A stretch of 64,000 nt of DNA, from contig NZ_JBIGIC010000002.1 of the NCBI RefSeq assembly GCF_043555985.1, positions 372,001 to 436,000 of the forward strand, in the 5' to 3' direction. Numbering within the stretch: position 1 is the first letter of the stretch; each line of letters opens with the position of its first letter. The notes beneath the pieces are model-generated. The model saw only the letters and a list, made by a program, of their open reading frames with translations, had not been told where the DNA came from and ran no database searches. Source of the DNA: Pelomonas candidula (lineage in GTDB: Bacteria > Pseudomonadota > Gammaproteobacteria > Burkholderiales > Burkholderiaceae_C). This document shows positions 37,667-46,015 of this stretch, piece by piece. The translations under genes were made by a program, and so were the position numbers.

Positions 37667-39238
37667 TCACTGCTGGCGGGCCGCATCGCGGTCCCGGACC
37701 CCACGCAAAGCGGTGTCCAGCGCCGCCCAATGCATGCGCAGGAAGTCCTTCAGCACGGCGTCGTCGGCGCCGGCGGCGGCCTTGTCGACATAGATCAGCA
37801 GGACGGCGGCGTCGTCACCATGCCCCAGCAGGCGCTGCCAGGCGCCGTAGAGCTTGGCCTGCCAGTCACTGGTGAAGGGACGGCCGTTGATCCAGTAGAT
37901 CTGCCAGACCCGCAGCCGCGGCGCCTGGCTGCCGTCGCCGCTGACCTGGCTCAGCGCCTGGCCGCGCAACTCGCCGGTGCGCCAGGGCTGCGGGCCGGAC
38001 GAGGTGTCGAGCTGCGTCAGGCCCGAGGCCGTCTGGGACCACGACTTGTCACGCTCATCATCGACGAACCGGTTGACCGACGTGACGAGCTGGCGACCGT
38101 AGCGCTGGTCGCGGTAGTAGCCGACGTAGACGCCGATGGCCGGGCCGCCGGATTCCGGCTCGTAGCGACCGTGGAGCACGCCAGCGGGGTTCTGGAAGAA
38201 AGGCTGCCAGCTGGTCATCGGCTCGTTGTGCCAGGTCCATCGCGGCAGTGCGGGCGCGGCCAGCGTCGGCTCGCCATGGATGACGGCCTGCTGGGCCTGC
38301 GAACGGACCACCAGCGGCAGCGCCAGCGTCACCATCGCAACAAGCAGCGCCCCCCACCAGCGCACCGGCGAAGTCGGTTGCGCCGACGCCGCTGCGGGCA
38401 CCGACGCGGGCTCGGGATCGGGCTCCGACCAGCGCGCACCGATCATGAACATGGCCAGCATGATGACGCCGAAGAAGACCCAGCCGTAGATGATGTGGTC
38501 CACACCGGTGGCCAGCTTGTTGCCGGACAGGTGGCCCAGCATGACGATCATGTAGGCCCGAAGCCAGTTGGCCACCAGCGGCGTGACGATGGACACGCCG
38601 ACGAAGGCCCAGCGCCGGCGGTAGGACCGGTAGTTCAGGTACGCGAACAGCGTGCCGACCATGACGGAGGCCATCAGGTAGCGGATGCCGCTGCAGGCCT
38701 GCACCACGGACCAGGAGCCGGTCGGGATGACGAACTCCGTGCCTTCGCGGAACACCGGGATGCCGGTAGCGCGCAGCGCAACCACCGTGAAATCGGCCGT
38801 GCGATCGACCAGCCAGGGCGTCAGGAAATCGCCGAAGGGCACGGCGAAGAACAGGAAACCCAGCGGGAAGGCGATGCGGCGCGCGACCTCGGTGCCCAGC
38901 ACGGCCGGCACCATCAGCACGACCATGCCCACCAACGCGAACTGCGTCGCGGCATTGGCCACCGCCAGGTCGCCCAACAACCACAGCAGGCCCAGCGGCA
39001 GCGTGAACCACAGCCAGCACGGCGCGGGCCGGGGCGCCAGGACCGTCAGGTCGCCACGCAGGCGCCAGACCAGCCAGGCCGAGATCGGCGGCACGACCCA
39101 GGCGTGCGCGAACGTCTCGGAGCGGTTCCAGATGACGACCATGGCCGCACCGGTGTCGTAATACATCACCGCGAGCAGCGCCCAGGCCACGGCCAGGCCG
39201 AGCAGCGGCAGGCGCCAGGGCTTGGGCACGTTCAGCAC
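37667..39238 (-). CDS. xrtA: Exosortase A fused to an EpsI domain
   Basis: A 523-residue protein. The N-terminal half is an eight-helix transpeptidase-like exosortase with catalytic C182 (VVQACSGIRYL), R227 (NWLRAYMIV) and H248 (GVDHIIYGW). After a linker (about 265-285) and one more helix comes an EpsI-type periplasmic domain containing IGVYVGYYRDQRYGRQLVTS. Exosortase A is thought to cleave PEP-CTERM sorting signals at the membrane. Start is GTG at 39238, overlapping the upstream gene by seven bases. No PEP-CTERM substrate is encoded in the window. Confidence 0.95.
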   Translation of the reverse strand: MLNVPKPWRLPLLGLAVAWALLAVMYYDTGAAMVVIWNRSETFAHAWVVPPISAWLVWRLRGDLTVLAPRPAPCWLWFTLPLGLLWLLGDLAVANAATQFALVGMVVLMVPAVLGTEVARRIAFPLGFLFFAVPFGDFLTPWLVDRTADFTVVALRATGIPVFREGTEFVIPTGSWSVVQACSGIRYLMASVMVGTLFAYLNYRSYRRRWAFVGVSIVTPLVANWLRAYMIVMLGHLSGNKLATGVDHIIYGWVFFGVIMLAMFMIGARWSEPDPEPASVPAAASAQPTSPVRWWGALLVAMVTLALPLVVRSQAQQAVIHGEPTLAAPALPRWTWHNEPMTSWQPFFQNPAGVLHGRYEPESGGPAIGVYVGYYRDQRYGRQLVTSVNRFVDDERDKSWSQTASGLTQLDTSSGPQPWRTGELRGQALSQVSGDGSQAPRLRVWQIYWINGRPFTSDWQAKLYGAWQRLLGHGDDAAVLLIYVDKAAAGADDAVLKDFLRMHWAALDTALRGVRDRDAARQQ

Positions 39239-40422
39239 GCCTTCTCCAGGTGGCGATCGAGACCGGACAGGTGGGCGTCCCAGCTGTAAGCGCCCAGGAC
39301 AAAATCACGCGCGCTGTGGCCTGCAGCGTCCGCGGCCTCGCGGTCGGCGAGCAGTGCCGACAGGCGCTCGACATAGCTGGCCGCATCATCGGCCGGCAGC
39401 AGTCCGGGTTGCACAGCCGTCGTGATGGCGCGCACGCAACTGCCCGCGGCCACGACAGGGCGGGCCATGGCCATCGCTTCCAGCACCTTGTTCTGGATGC
39501 CGCGCGCCAGCCGCAGCGGCGCGACGACGGCCGCCGCGTGCTGCAGGTAGGGCCGCACGTCGGGCACGGTGCCGGTCACGTTGACGATCTCGCTGCTCAA
39601 TGCGAGCACGGCCGGCGACGGGCTGCGGCCGACGATGTGGAAGCGCAGCGCCGGGAAGCGCTCGCGCAACGGCGGCAGCATCTCGTTGGCGAACCAGCTC
39701 ACCGCGTCGACGTTGGGCCAATAGTCCATCGCGCCGGTGAAGACCAGCGGCAGCTCACCGGCTGAAAACGGGCTCTCGCGAGCTGGATCGGGCTTGAAGA
39801 AATCGGCATCGACGCCGTTGCCCAGCGCCGCCAGATTGAACGACTGCCCCGGGCTCAGCTCGCGGAACAGCGCGACCTCGTTGTCGGTCACGAAGAAGCT
39901 GCATTGCGCCTCGCGCGCGACGCGCTGCTCAAAGCCCAGCAGCTTGTCGAACTCGCGCCGATACAGCCATGACATCGGCCAGGCGTGCTCCGGTGCATAG
40001 TCGCGCCACTTGGCGGAATCGACGTCGACGAAGTCGACGAGCTGGTGCAGTCCCGGCGGCGCATATTGCGCCATCACGCCGCTGAAGACGACGACGGCAT
40101 CGAAGCCCACGCGGGCCATGGATTCGTCGACCCATGCCTTCAGACCGGCATCACGGTAATAGGGCAGGCTCAGCGCCTCGCCGCTCAGCAGGCCGCGCAG
40201 GCTCAACAGCTTGGCGCTGCGCGGGTTCAGCCGGGCGATGTGCAGGCCGGCGCACAGCTCACGCACACGCGGCAGGTGCTGCTCGTCGTCGGGGTCGTCG
40301 ATGAAACTGCCCAGATGAACCTCATGCCTCGCCGCCAAATGCTTGAGCAGGTGGTAGGAGCGCACCTTGTCGCCCTTGTTGGGCGGGTAAGGCAGGCGGT
40401 GGACGAGGTAGAGGATCTTCAA
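39232..40422 (-). CDS. Glycosyltransferase (sugar transferase, PEP-CTERM/EpsH1 system-associated)
   Basis: A 396-residue GT-B enzyme starting ILYLVHRLPYPPNKGDKVRS, the signature of XrtA-associated sugar transferase type 1. Further blocks: LVDFVDVDSAKWRDYA, GNGVDADFFKP, VFTGAMDYWPNVDAVSWFAN and LARGIQNKVLEAMAMARP. I chose TTG at 40422, eight bases after the FemAB-like stop; the longer frame would begin inside that gene. Confidence 0.92.
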   Translation of the reverse strand: MKILYLVHRLPYPPNKGDKVRSYHLLKHLAARHEVHLGSFIDDPDDEQHLPRVRELCAGLHIARLNPRSAKLLSLRGLLSGEALSLPYYRDAGLKAWVDESMARVGFDAVVVFSGVMAQYAPPGLHQLVDFVDVDSAKWRDYAPEHAWPMSWLYRREFDKLLGFEQRVAREAQCSFFVTDNEVALFRELSPGQSFNLAALGNGVDADFFKPDPARESPFSAGELPLVFTGAMDYWPNVDAVSWFANEMLPPLRERFPALRFHIVGRSPSPAVLALSSEIVNVTGTVPDVRPYLQHAAAVVAPLRLARGIQNKVLEAMAMARPVVAAGSCVRAITTAVQPGLLPADDAASYVERLSALLADREAADAAGHSARDFVLGAYSWDAHLSGLDRHLEKAC

Positions 40423-40429
40423 GAGATAC

Positions 40430-41479
40430 TCAACCCAGGTTCTTGACGATGAAGGGGCCCAGCCAGTTCGCAAAGCCGATGGGCAGCTTGCGCCAGGCCT
40501 TGATCATCAACTGGTACTTCGGGTTGTTCGGGTTGTTCTGCGGAATCGCGTCGCGCTTGAAAAGCCGGTACTCGTAGCTCAGCGGCTGCGGCTCGAAGCC
40601 CCAGTTCTTCTTGAAGGCGTACGGGCCGGTCCCCTGCTTGCTGCGGCCGTAGTCGAACACCTTGAGGCCGCGCGCGCAGGCCCGGCGCATCAGCTCCCAG
40701 TACTTGAAGTCGTTGGCGGCCAGGTCGCGGGCGGCCTCGTCGTCGCCGGCGTAGTAAGGCAGGCATTCGTCGCGGAAGTAGAAGGTCAGCACGGTGGACA
40801 GCGGCTTGCCGTCGGAGGTGGTGACGGTCAGCACCTCGGCGTCCGGGCCGAATTCATCCAGCAGCGCCTGGAAGTACTTCTTCGGCATGGCCGGCGTGCC
40901 GTGGCGGTGCACGTTGTCGGCGTAGAGGTCGAAGAAGCGGTCGACGTTTGCGTCGACGTCGGCCGTCAACTCGTTCTTGATGCCTTTGCGCACCATCGCG
41001 CGCTGCTTGCGCGGGATGGCCAGCATGTTGGCCTCTTCCTCCGGCAGGATCTCCTTGCGGAAGGTCACGTAGAGGTCCTGCCTCGGCCAGTCGGCATGGC
41101 GGGTGGCGCCGAGGTTGCGGTATTCGAGGTGCTCGGCGCCCTGCCCTCTGGCGATCTTCTCGGCCTCGGCTTCGAGCGCCGCCGCGGCTTCGTCGTTCAG
41201 CGCGGCGACGCCACCATAGACGGCGAAAGGCAGGCTGGACACCGAGTGGCCGAACAGCCGGCTCTTGACCTCGGCCAGCGGCAGCACGCCCTCGATGACA
41301 CCGTCACGCTCGGCGTAGAGGAAGAAGCCGCGGTGGCCGAAGCTTTTCTCGATGACGCGCAGCCAGCCGCTGCGATGGAAGAACGTGGCCAGCGGGTGGG
41401 CCAGGACGAAGGCGTCCCAGCGGGCGGACATGGCTTGATCTTGCGCGGCCAGCCGCGCAATACGAAGAGAGGAACTCAT
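40430..41479 (-). CDS. FemAB family protein, XrtA/PEP-CTERM system-associated
   Basis: A 349-residue protein with two GNAT folds. Conserved stretches include HPLATFFHRSGWLRVIEKSF, EYRNLGATRHADWPRQDLYV, IPRKQRAMVRKGIKNELTAD, YYAGDDEAARDLAANDFKYW and FDYGRSKQGTGPYAFKKNWG. FemAB-type enzymes transfer amino acids from aminoacyl-tRNA to cell-envelope precursors; in exosortase A loci this subfamily is a standard member but its substrate is unknown. Confidence 0.93.
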   Translation of the reverse strand: MSSSLRIARLAAQDQAMSARWDAFVLAHPLATFFHRSGWLRVIEKSFGHRGFFLYAERDGVIEGVLPLAEVKSRLFGHSVSSLPFAVYGGVAALNDEAAAALEAEAEKIARGQGAEHLEYRNLGATRHADWPRQDLYVTFRKEILPEEEANMLAIPRKQRAMVRKGIKNELTADVDANVDRFFDLYADNVHRHGTPAMPKKYFQALLDEFGPDAEVLTVTTSDGKPLSTVLTFYFRDECLPYYAGDDEAARDLAANDFKYWELMRRACARGLKVFDYGRSKQGTGPYAFKKNWGFEPQPLSYEYRLFKRDAIPQNNPNNPKYQLMIKAWRKLPIGFANWLGPFIVKNLG

Positions 41480-42373
41480 TCAGGCGGGGCTCAGCGAGGG
41501 CGCCACAGCGCGCGGGCTGGCCTCGCGGCCAAGGAAGATCTCGTCCATCCGGCCCCAGCGGAAGTCTTCCAGCAGGCGCGCAATGCGGCCGTGGGTGCGC
41601 TCGATATTGACGTAGTGCCGGAAGCGCGTCTTGGCATTGATGCCCGGCACGCGAGGCTGCCCGGGGTCGATCTCCCACGGGTGGAAGTAGAAGACCGCCG
41701 ACTCTCCGTCCACCTCGTTGACGCGGCGGATCATCCAGCGCGACAGCGCGTAGGGCAGCAGGCGGAAGTAGCCGCCGCCGCTGCTGGGCAGATTCTTCGA
41801 GCCCATGCGCAGCGTCGTGACCGGGATCTCGAGCAGGCCCTCGCGCACCGGATAGGCAAAGCGCGGCGAGTCCGGCATGCCGTAGTGATCGTGCGCGATC
41901 GGGTAGACGCTGGACGAGTAGCGGTAGCCCGCGTCGCGCAGCACGTCGAAGGCCCACAGGTTGCCCTTGCCGATGGAAAAGCTCGGCGCGCGGTAGCCGA
42001 CGACGGGCACGCCGCCCAGATCCTCCAGCAGCTTCTTGGCGCTGGCGATGTCGGCCAGGAAGGCTTCGGGCGTCAGGTCGCTGGCGCGCTCGTGGCCGTA
42101 GCCGTGACTGGCCAGTTCGTGACCGCCGGCCACAATGGCCTTGACGACCTGCGGATAGCGCTCCGCGATCCAGCCCAGCGTGAAGAAGGTGGCCTTGACC
42201 TGCTTGTCGGCCAGCAGCGCGAGGATGCTGTCGATGTTGCGCTCGACACGGCACTCCAGGCCGTTCCAGTCCTCGCGGCGGATGTAGGGCGCGAAGGCCG
42301 AGACCTGGAAGTAGTCCTCCACGTCAATGCTCATCGCATTGCGCAGCGGCGGAGTGGGTGTGGGCATCAGCAT
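41480..42373 (-). CDS. Polysaccharide deacetylase, XrtA system-associated
   Basis: A 297-residue family 4 carbohydrate esterase. The catalytic base is in MSIDVEDYFQVSAFAP, the metal-binding histidines in ASHGYGHERASDL, and the late conserved part has YRAPSFSIGKGNLWAFDVLR and FYFHPWEIDPGQPRVPG. No signal peptide. This subfamily accompanies exosortase A and is thought to deacetylate the exopolysaccharide or its precursor. The start at 42373 is chosen from several nearby codons; the Met at residue 14 begins the domain. Confidence 0.92.
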   Translation of the reverse strand: MLMPTPTPPLRNAMSIDVEDYFQVSAFAPYIRREDWNGLECRVERNIDSILALLADKQVKATFFTLGWIAERYPQVVKAIVAGGHELASHGYGHERASDLTPEAFLADIASAKKLLEDLGGVPVVGYRAPSFSIGKGNLWAFDVLRDAGYRYSSSVYPIAHDHYGMPDSPRFAYPVREGLLEIPVTTLRMGSKNLPSSGGGYFRLLPYALSRWMIRRVNEVDGESAVFYFHPWEIDPGQPRVPGINAKTRFRHYVNIERTHGRIARLLEDFRWGRMDEIFLGREASPRAVAPSLSPA

Positions 42374-42384
42374 GATCGACAACC

Positions 42385-43482
42385 TCAGTGCTGTTTGACG
42401 GCGTCCACCAGCTTCTGCAGAAGCGCCAGCGTCTGCAGGTTGATGCGCTCCAGGCGCATCATGCTGCGCTCCAGCCGCTGCAGGCGATCGGTGTGGTGGT
42501 CGGCGCTGAGCGCCGCGATCTCGGTGGACAGGCCTTCGACCTCGGCGACGCTGAGCTTGAGCTTGGCCACGTCCAGCGAGCCCGGCGCACTGTCCAACGC
42601 TGCGGGACGGCTGTCGGGCAACTTGGCCGGGACGCTGTCCAGCGGGCTGACGTCGCTGTGCCGCGGCGTCTCGCTCTCCTGGGCGATGTCGCGCAGCACT
42701 TCCTTCACGTCGGCCAGCGTCAGGTGGCTGCGCCCCTGCATGAAACCCAGCAGCAGCAGGCGGTCGCACAGGCGGTTGATGCGGCGCGGGATGCCGTTGC
42801 TGGCCTTGTGGATGGCCGGGAAGGCGTCGTGGTCGAAGGTGGGCTTGCCGGTGGAGCCCGCGCACTTCAGGCGATGCTCCATGTAGCGCTGCGTCTCGTC
42901 CTCGTCCAGCGGGCCGATGTGGCAGGTCGCCGCAACGCGCTGGCGGAACTGCTCCATCTCGGGCTTCTGCAGGATGTTGCGGAACTCCGGCTGTCCGACC
43001 AGGAAGGTCTGCAGCAGCGACTGGTTGGCGAACTGGAAGTTGGACAGCATGCGCAGCTCTTCGACCGCACGGGCCGTGAGGTTCTGCGCCTCGTCGACGA
43101 TGAGTAGGCAGCGCTTGCCCTGCGTGACCTGGTTGACGAAAAAGGCCTCCAGCGTCATCAGCAGCTCGGACTTGGGCGCGTCCTTCACGCGCACGCCGAA
43201 GGCGGCGCCGACCATGCGCAGCGTGTCCTCGGCGTCGAGCTGGGTCGTCACGACGTTGCCGATGACGACGTTGCTGCGGTTCAGGCTGTCCAGCAGGCCG
43301 CGCAGCAGCGTCGTCTTGCCGGCGCCGATCTCGCCGGTGATGACGATGAAGCCGTCGTTGCGCAGCACGCCGTAGTCCAGATAGGCCTTGGCGCGGCGAT
43401 GCTGCTTGCTGCCGTAATAGAAATTCGGGTCCGGGCTGAGCTGGAAGGGCTTGCTGCTCAGGCCGTAGAAGGCTTCATACAT
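42385..43482 (-). CDS. ExeA/GspA-like AAA ATPase, XrtA/PEP-CTERM system-associated
   Basis: A 365-residue ATPase starting MYEAFYGLSSKPFQLSPDP. Walker A is ITGEIGAGKTTLL (about 48-60), Walker B is CLLIVDEAQNL, and the sensor/C-lobe contains GIPRRINRLCDRLLLLGF. The last 90 residues form a predicted coiled coil (RLQRLERSMMRLERINLQTL). In XrtA loci this ATPase lies between the deacetylase and the barrel protein, as here; it may drive or gate export. Confidence 0.93.
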   Translation of the reverse strand: MYEAFYGLSSKPFQLSPDPNFYYGSKQHRRAKAYLDYGVLRNDGFIVITGEIGAGKTTLLRGLLDSLNRSNVVIGNVVTTQLDAEDTLRMVGAAFGVRVKDAPKSELLMTLEAFFVNQVTQGKRCLLIVDEAQNLTARAVEELRMLSNFQFANQSLLQTFLVGQPEFRNILQKPEMEQFRQRVAATCHIGPLDEDETQRYMEHRLKCAGSTGKPTFDHDAFPAIHKASNGIPRRINRLCDRLLLLGFMQGRSHLTLADVKEVLRDIAQESETPRHSDVSPLDSVPAKLPDSRPAALDSAPGSLDVAKLKLSVAEVEGLSTEIAALSADHHTDRLQRLERSMMRLERINLQTLALLQKLVDAVKQH

Positions 43483-43508
43483 GACGGTGGCGACTGAGTC
43501 GTTCCATG

Positions 43509-45050
43509 TCAGAACTGTTGGGTCAGGCTGGCGTAGACCGCATTCTCGGTGTAGGGCGTGACAGCTTCGAAGCGGCTGTGGCGCGCGCCGAGTAGCGCAC
43601 TGAGCCGCGCGCCCAGGCGGGCATTCCAGCCGACGAGCAGGCTGGTCAACTTCGTCGACTGGCTGCTGACATCACCCTTCGTGTCCTGGCGGGAGGCCGT
43701 CAGCGAGAGCGCCGCCAGCGGCGTCAGCTGGTGGCTGGCGGTCAGCGAGTACGAGCGCTGCTCAATCTGCGACGTGCTGGCCAGGTCACCCTGGTTCAGG
43801 TTGCTGCCCAGCCGGCTGGTGATCGTGCGGCTGATCTGCGCCGACAGCGTGCTCCGCACGCCCTGCAGCAAGACACCCAGCTGTTGGCTGTGCAGCCGGC
43901 TGGGGCCGGTGGACAGGAAGCCGCCGGCCAAGAGCGCATCGGGTGACAGGTTCTGCGACTGTAGATAGCCGCGCACGAAGGCATCCAGCTTGACCGGATC
44001 TTTTTCGTTTGGAGCGAACAGCTGGTAGAAAAAGTCGTAGTTGGTACGCGCGCCGCCTGACGCACCGGTATTGCCGAGCGTCGTCGTCGTCGTGTCGGAG
44101 AAGCGCCAGACCGAGTGCGCCATCCGGTGCGAGAAGGTCAGCCCGTGGCTGTTGCCATAGTTGTGGTACTGCCAGTCGGCACCGATCTGCGTGCGAGGCG
44201 TCGGCGTCCATTGCGACGAAATGCCGCCGGTGTTGCCGCTCTGGCTGCTGCCCCCCAGATAGTCGTTGCGCTCCCGGCCGGCGTTGAGCGTGAAGATCCA
44301 GTCCGCGTCGGGGTGGTAGTCCGCCCCGAGCTTCAGCAGGTCGTTGCGGTTGGACGACGCCGTCTTGGCCTTCACCTCCTGGCTGCTCGCCAGCACCCAC
44401 CAGCCCAGCAATCCTGGGTTGGCCTCGTTGAGGCGCAGCGAGCCGCCACTGCTGCGGCTGTCGCCGAGGCTCGTGCCACGCGCCTCCGTGCGCGAGAAAT
44501 CACCGCGCAGTTCGTAGGTCGCCAACCCTCCCAGCACGCCACGCAGCGACGGCGACACGGCCAGCGTACCGGTCTCGTGCTGGTTGGGATTGGCGAGGTT
44601 GTCCACCGATCCCTGCGAGCCTTGCGTCGGCACGCTTTGCAGACCGAAGGCGGAGGCGTTCTGCTGGCCGATGTTGGCCCGCACGTCGACGAACAGCGTG
44701 CGGGCGATCAGTTCGGCCTGGGCGTTGGCCGTCAGCGCGTTCTGCAGCCGCGAGGGCTGGTCCGACTTCGTGTAGGCAATGCCGTTGAGCGAGTAGTCAA
44801 GGCTGCCTCGCACCGCCCCGCTGTTGCTGACGACACGGATGCCCGGCGCCACGGTCGTGATCAGCGCGGCATCCTTGTTCTGGTCGCTCAGACGCAGGTT
44901 GTCGGTCCAGGTCTGCATGACGTTGACGCTCGTCTGGATGCTCACCCCACGCGACTGATCGCCAGCACCGCCCTGCTGGGCCTGCGCAGCCACCGCACAG
45001 GCGGCCAGTGCGAACGCGAGGCAGCGCGGCTCAGCTCTGCGCCGAATCAT
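43509..45050 (-). CDS. Outer-membrane beta-barrel protein, PEP-CTERM system-associated
   Basis: A 513-residue protein with a signal peptide (AFALAACAVAAQAQ), no hydrophobic helices afterwards, and alternating amphipathic strands ending in a C-terminal phenylalanine (YASLTQQF), all typical of an outer-membrane barrel. It matches the large barrel protein that follows the kinase in XrtA loci. I chose the ATG at 45050; a start at 45113 would read through the kinase gene's (YG)9 repeat in another frame. It overlaps the kinase 3' end by 20 bp. Confidence 0.9.
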   Translation of the reverse strand: MIRRRAEPRCLAFALAACAVAAQAQQGGAGDQSRGVSIQTSVNVMQTWTDNLRLSDQNKDAALITTVAPGIRVVSNSGAVRGSLDYSLNGIAYTKSDQPSRLQNALTANAQAELIARTLFVDVRANIGQQNASAFGLQSVPTQGSQGSVDNLANPNQHETGTLAVSPSLRGVLGGLATYELRGDFSRTEARGTSLGDSRSSGGSLRLNEANPGLLGWWVLASSQEVKAKTASSNRNDLLKLGADYHPDADWIFTLNAGRERNDYLGGSSQSGNTGGISSQWTPTPRTQIGADWQYHNYGNSHGLTFSHRMAHSVWRFSDTTTTTLGNTGASGGARTNYDFFYQLFAPNEKDPVKLDAFVRGYLQSQNLSPDALLAGGFLSTGPSRLHSQQLGVLLQGVRSTLSAQISRTITSRLGSNLNQGDLASTSQIEQRSYSLTASHQLTPLAALSLTASRQDTKGDVSSQSTKLTSLLVGWNARLGARLSALLGARHSRFEAVTPYTENAVYASLTQQF

Positions 45051-46014
45051 TGCTGCCGTAGCCGTAACCGTAGCCATACCCATAGCCATACCCATAGCCA
45101 TAGCCGTAGCCACCGGCAGCGTTGGGGCTGGCCTGATTCAGCAGCATCATCTTCACCGGGCAGGTCTCGATGGCAGCCAGCGCCTGCTGCACCGCACTCT
45201 GCGGCGTCTTCTCGGCATGGACCACGACGATGATCTGCCCCATGTGGGACGCCAGCACGCGCGATTCGGTCGTCAGCAGCAGCGGCGGCGAGTCGAAGAT
45301 GATGATGCGGTCAGGGTAGCGCCTCGCCATGTCGTCCAGCAGATGGCTCATCGCGTCGCTGGCCAGCAACTCGGTGGCGCGCGGGTGCGGCGTGCCGCTG
45401 GGCAGCAGCGTCAGTTTCTCGACATTGGTGCGCAGCAGCACCTCCGACATGTCGACCCGCTCCTCCAGCACGTCCAGCAGGCCCGGGCCCTGCGGCAGAC
45501 CCAGCATGCGAAGCACCGACGGGCGCGCCACGTCGGCATCGACCAACATGACCGTGTTGTCCAGCTCCGCCGCGATGCTGAGCGCCAGGTTGACGGACGT
45601 GAAGCTCTTGCCCTCACCCGCCAGCGCGCTGGTCACCATCAGCAGGTTGGCATGGTTGATCGTCGCGGCGCCCTTGCCCATCGCGTTCTTGATCAGCGGC
45701 CGCTTGATGACGCGGTACTGGTCTCCGGTCTGCGAACGCGGTGTGTGGGGCATCAGGAAGCCCTGGGCAGCCAGCGCGACGACATCCAGCTCGACCCGCT
45801 TGGAAGACGGATGAGGACCATCCTCCACCAACGAGATGCCGACCGCTGGCGCAGGCGACGACGCGGGGAGACCGGTGGCCGGAGCGGCAGCCGCCGCCGA
45901 CGGGAGGGCCGGCGATCCAGCGGCCGGCACGCCTTGTTCATCACCGGGCAGCACAACGCCCGCCTGGCGCAGTTGCTCCAACCGCTGTGCGGCCTGTTCG
46001 ATCAAGCTCGTCAT
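45031..46014 (-). CDS. Tyrosine autokinase (BY-kinase), XrtA system-associated
   Basis: A 327-residue bacterial tyrosine kinase. Walker A SALAGEGKS (129-137), Walker A' VMLVDADVARPS (155-166) and Walker B IIIFDSPPLL (237-246) are clear. The C-terminus has nine Tyr-Gly pairs (Y303 to Y319, alternate positions), the autophosphorylation cluster. The first 75 residues are Ala/Pro-rich. It should pair with the chain-length protein encoded two bases upstream as a split Wzc and control polymer length through cycles of phosphorylation. Confidence 0.94.
   Translation of the reverse strand: MTSLIEQAAQRLEQLRQAGVVLPGDEQGVPAAGSPALPSAAAAAPATGLPASSPAPAVGISLVEDGPHPSSKRVELDVVALAAQGFLMPHTPRSQTGDQYRVIKRPLIKNAMGKGAATINHANLLMVTSALAGEGKSFTSVNLALSIAAELDNTVMLVDADVARPSVLRMLGLPQGPGLLDVLEERVDMSEVLLRTNVEKLTLLPSGTPHPRATELLASDAMSHLLDDMARRYPDRIIIFDSPPLLLTTESRVLASHMGQIIVVVHAEKTPQSAVQQALAAIETCPVKMMLLNQASPNAAGGYGYGYGYGYGYGYGYGYGSNDSAQS
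45055..45111 (-). repeat. Hexanucleotide tandem repeat encoding (YG)9
   Basis: Nine repeats of a 6-bp unit (TA[CT]GG[CGT] on the coding strand) at the 3' end of the kinase gene. Imperfect third positions (TAC and TAT codons, three Gly codons) reduce but do not exclude slippage. It ends five bases from the start codon of the barrel protein on the same strand. Confidence 0.85.
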
Positions 46015-46015
46015 G

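Noticed and set aside
45055..45111. CRISPR-like repeat array
   Set aside because: The 6-bp tandem units are coding (YG pairs) with no spacers.
45051..45113. Upstream extension of the barrel protein, reading Met-Ala-rich
   Set aside because: It is the kinase (YG)9 repeat in another frame; a proper signal peptide starts at 45050.
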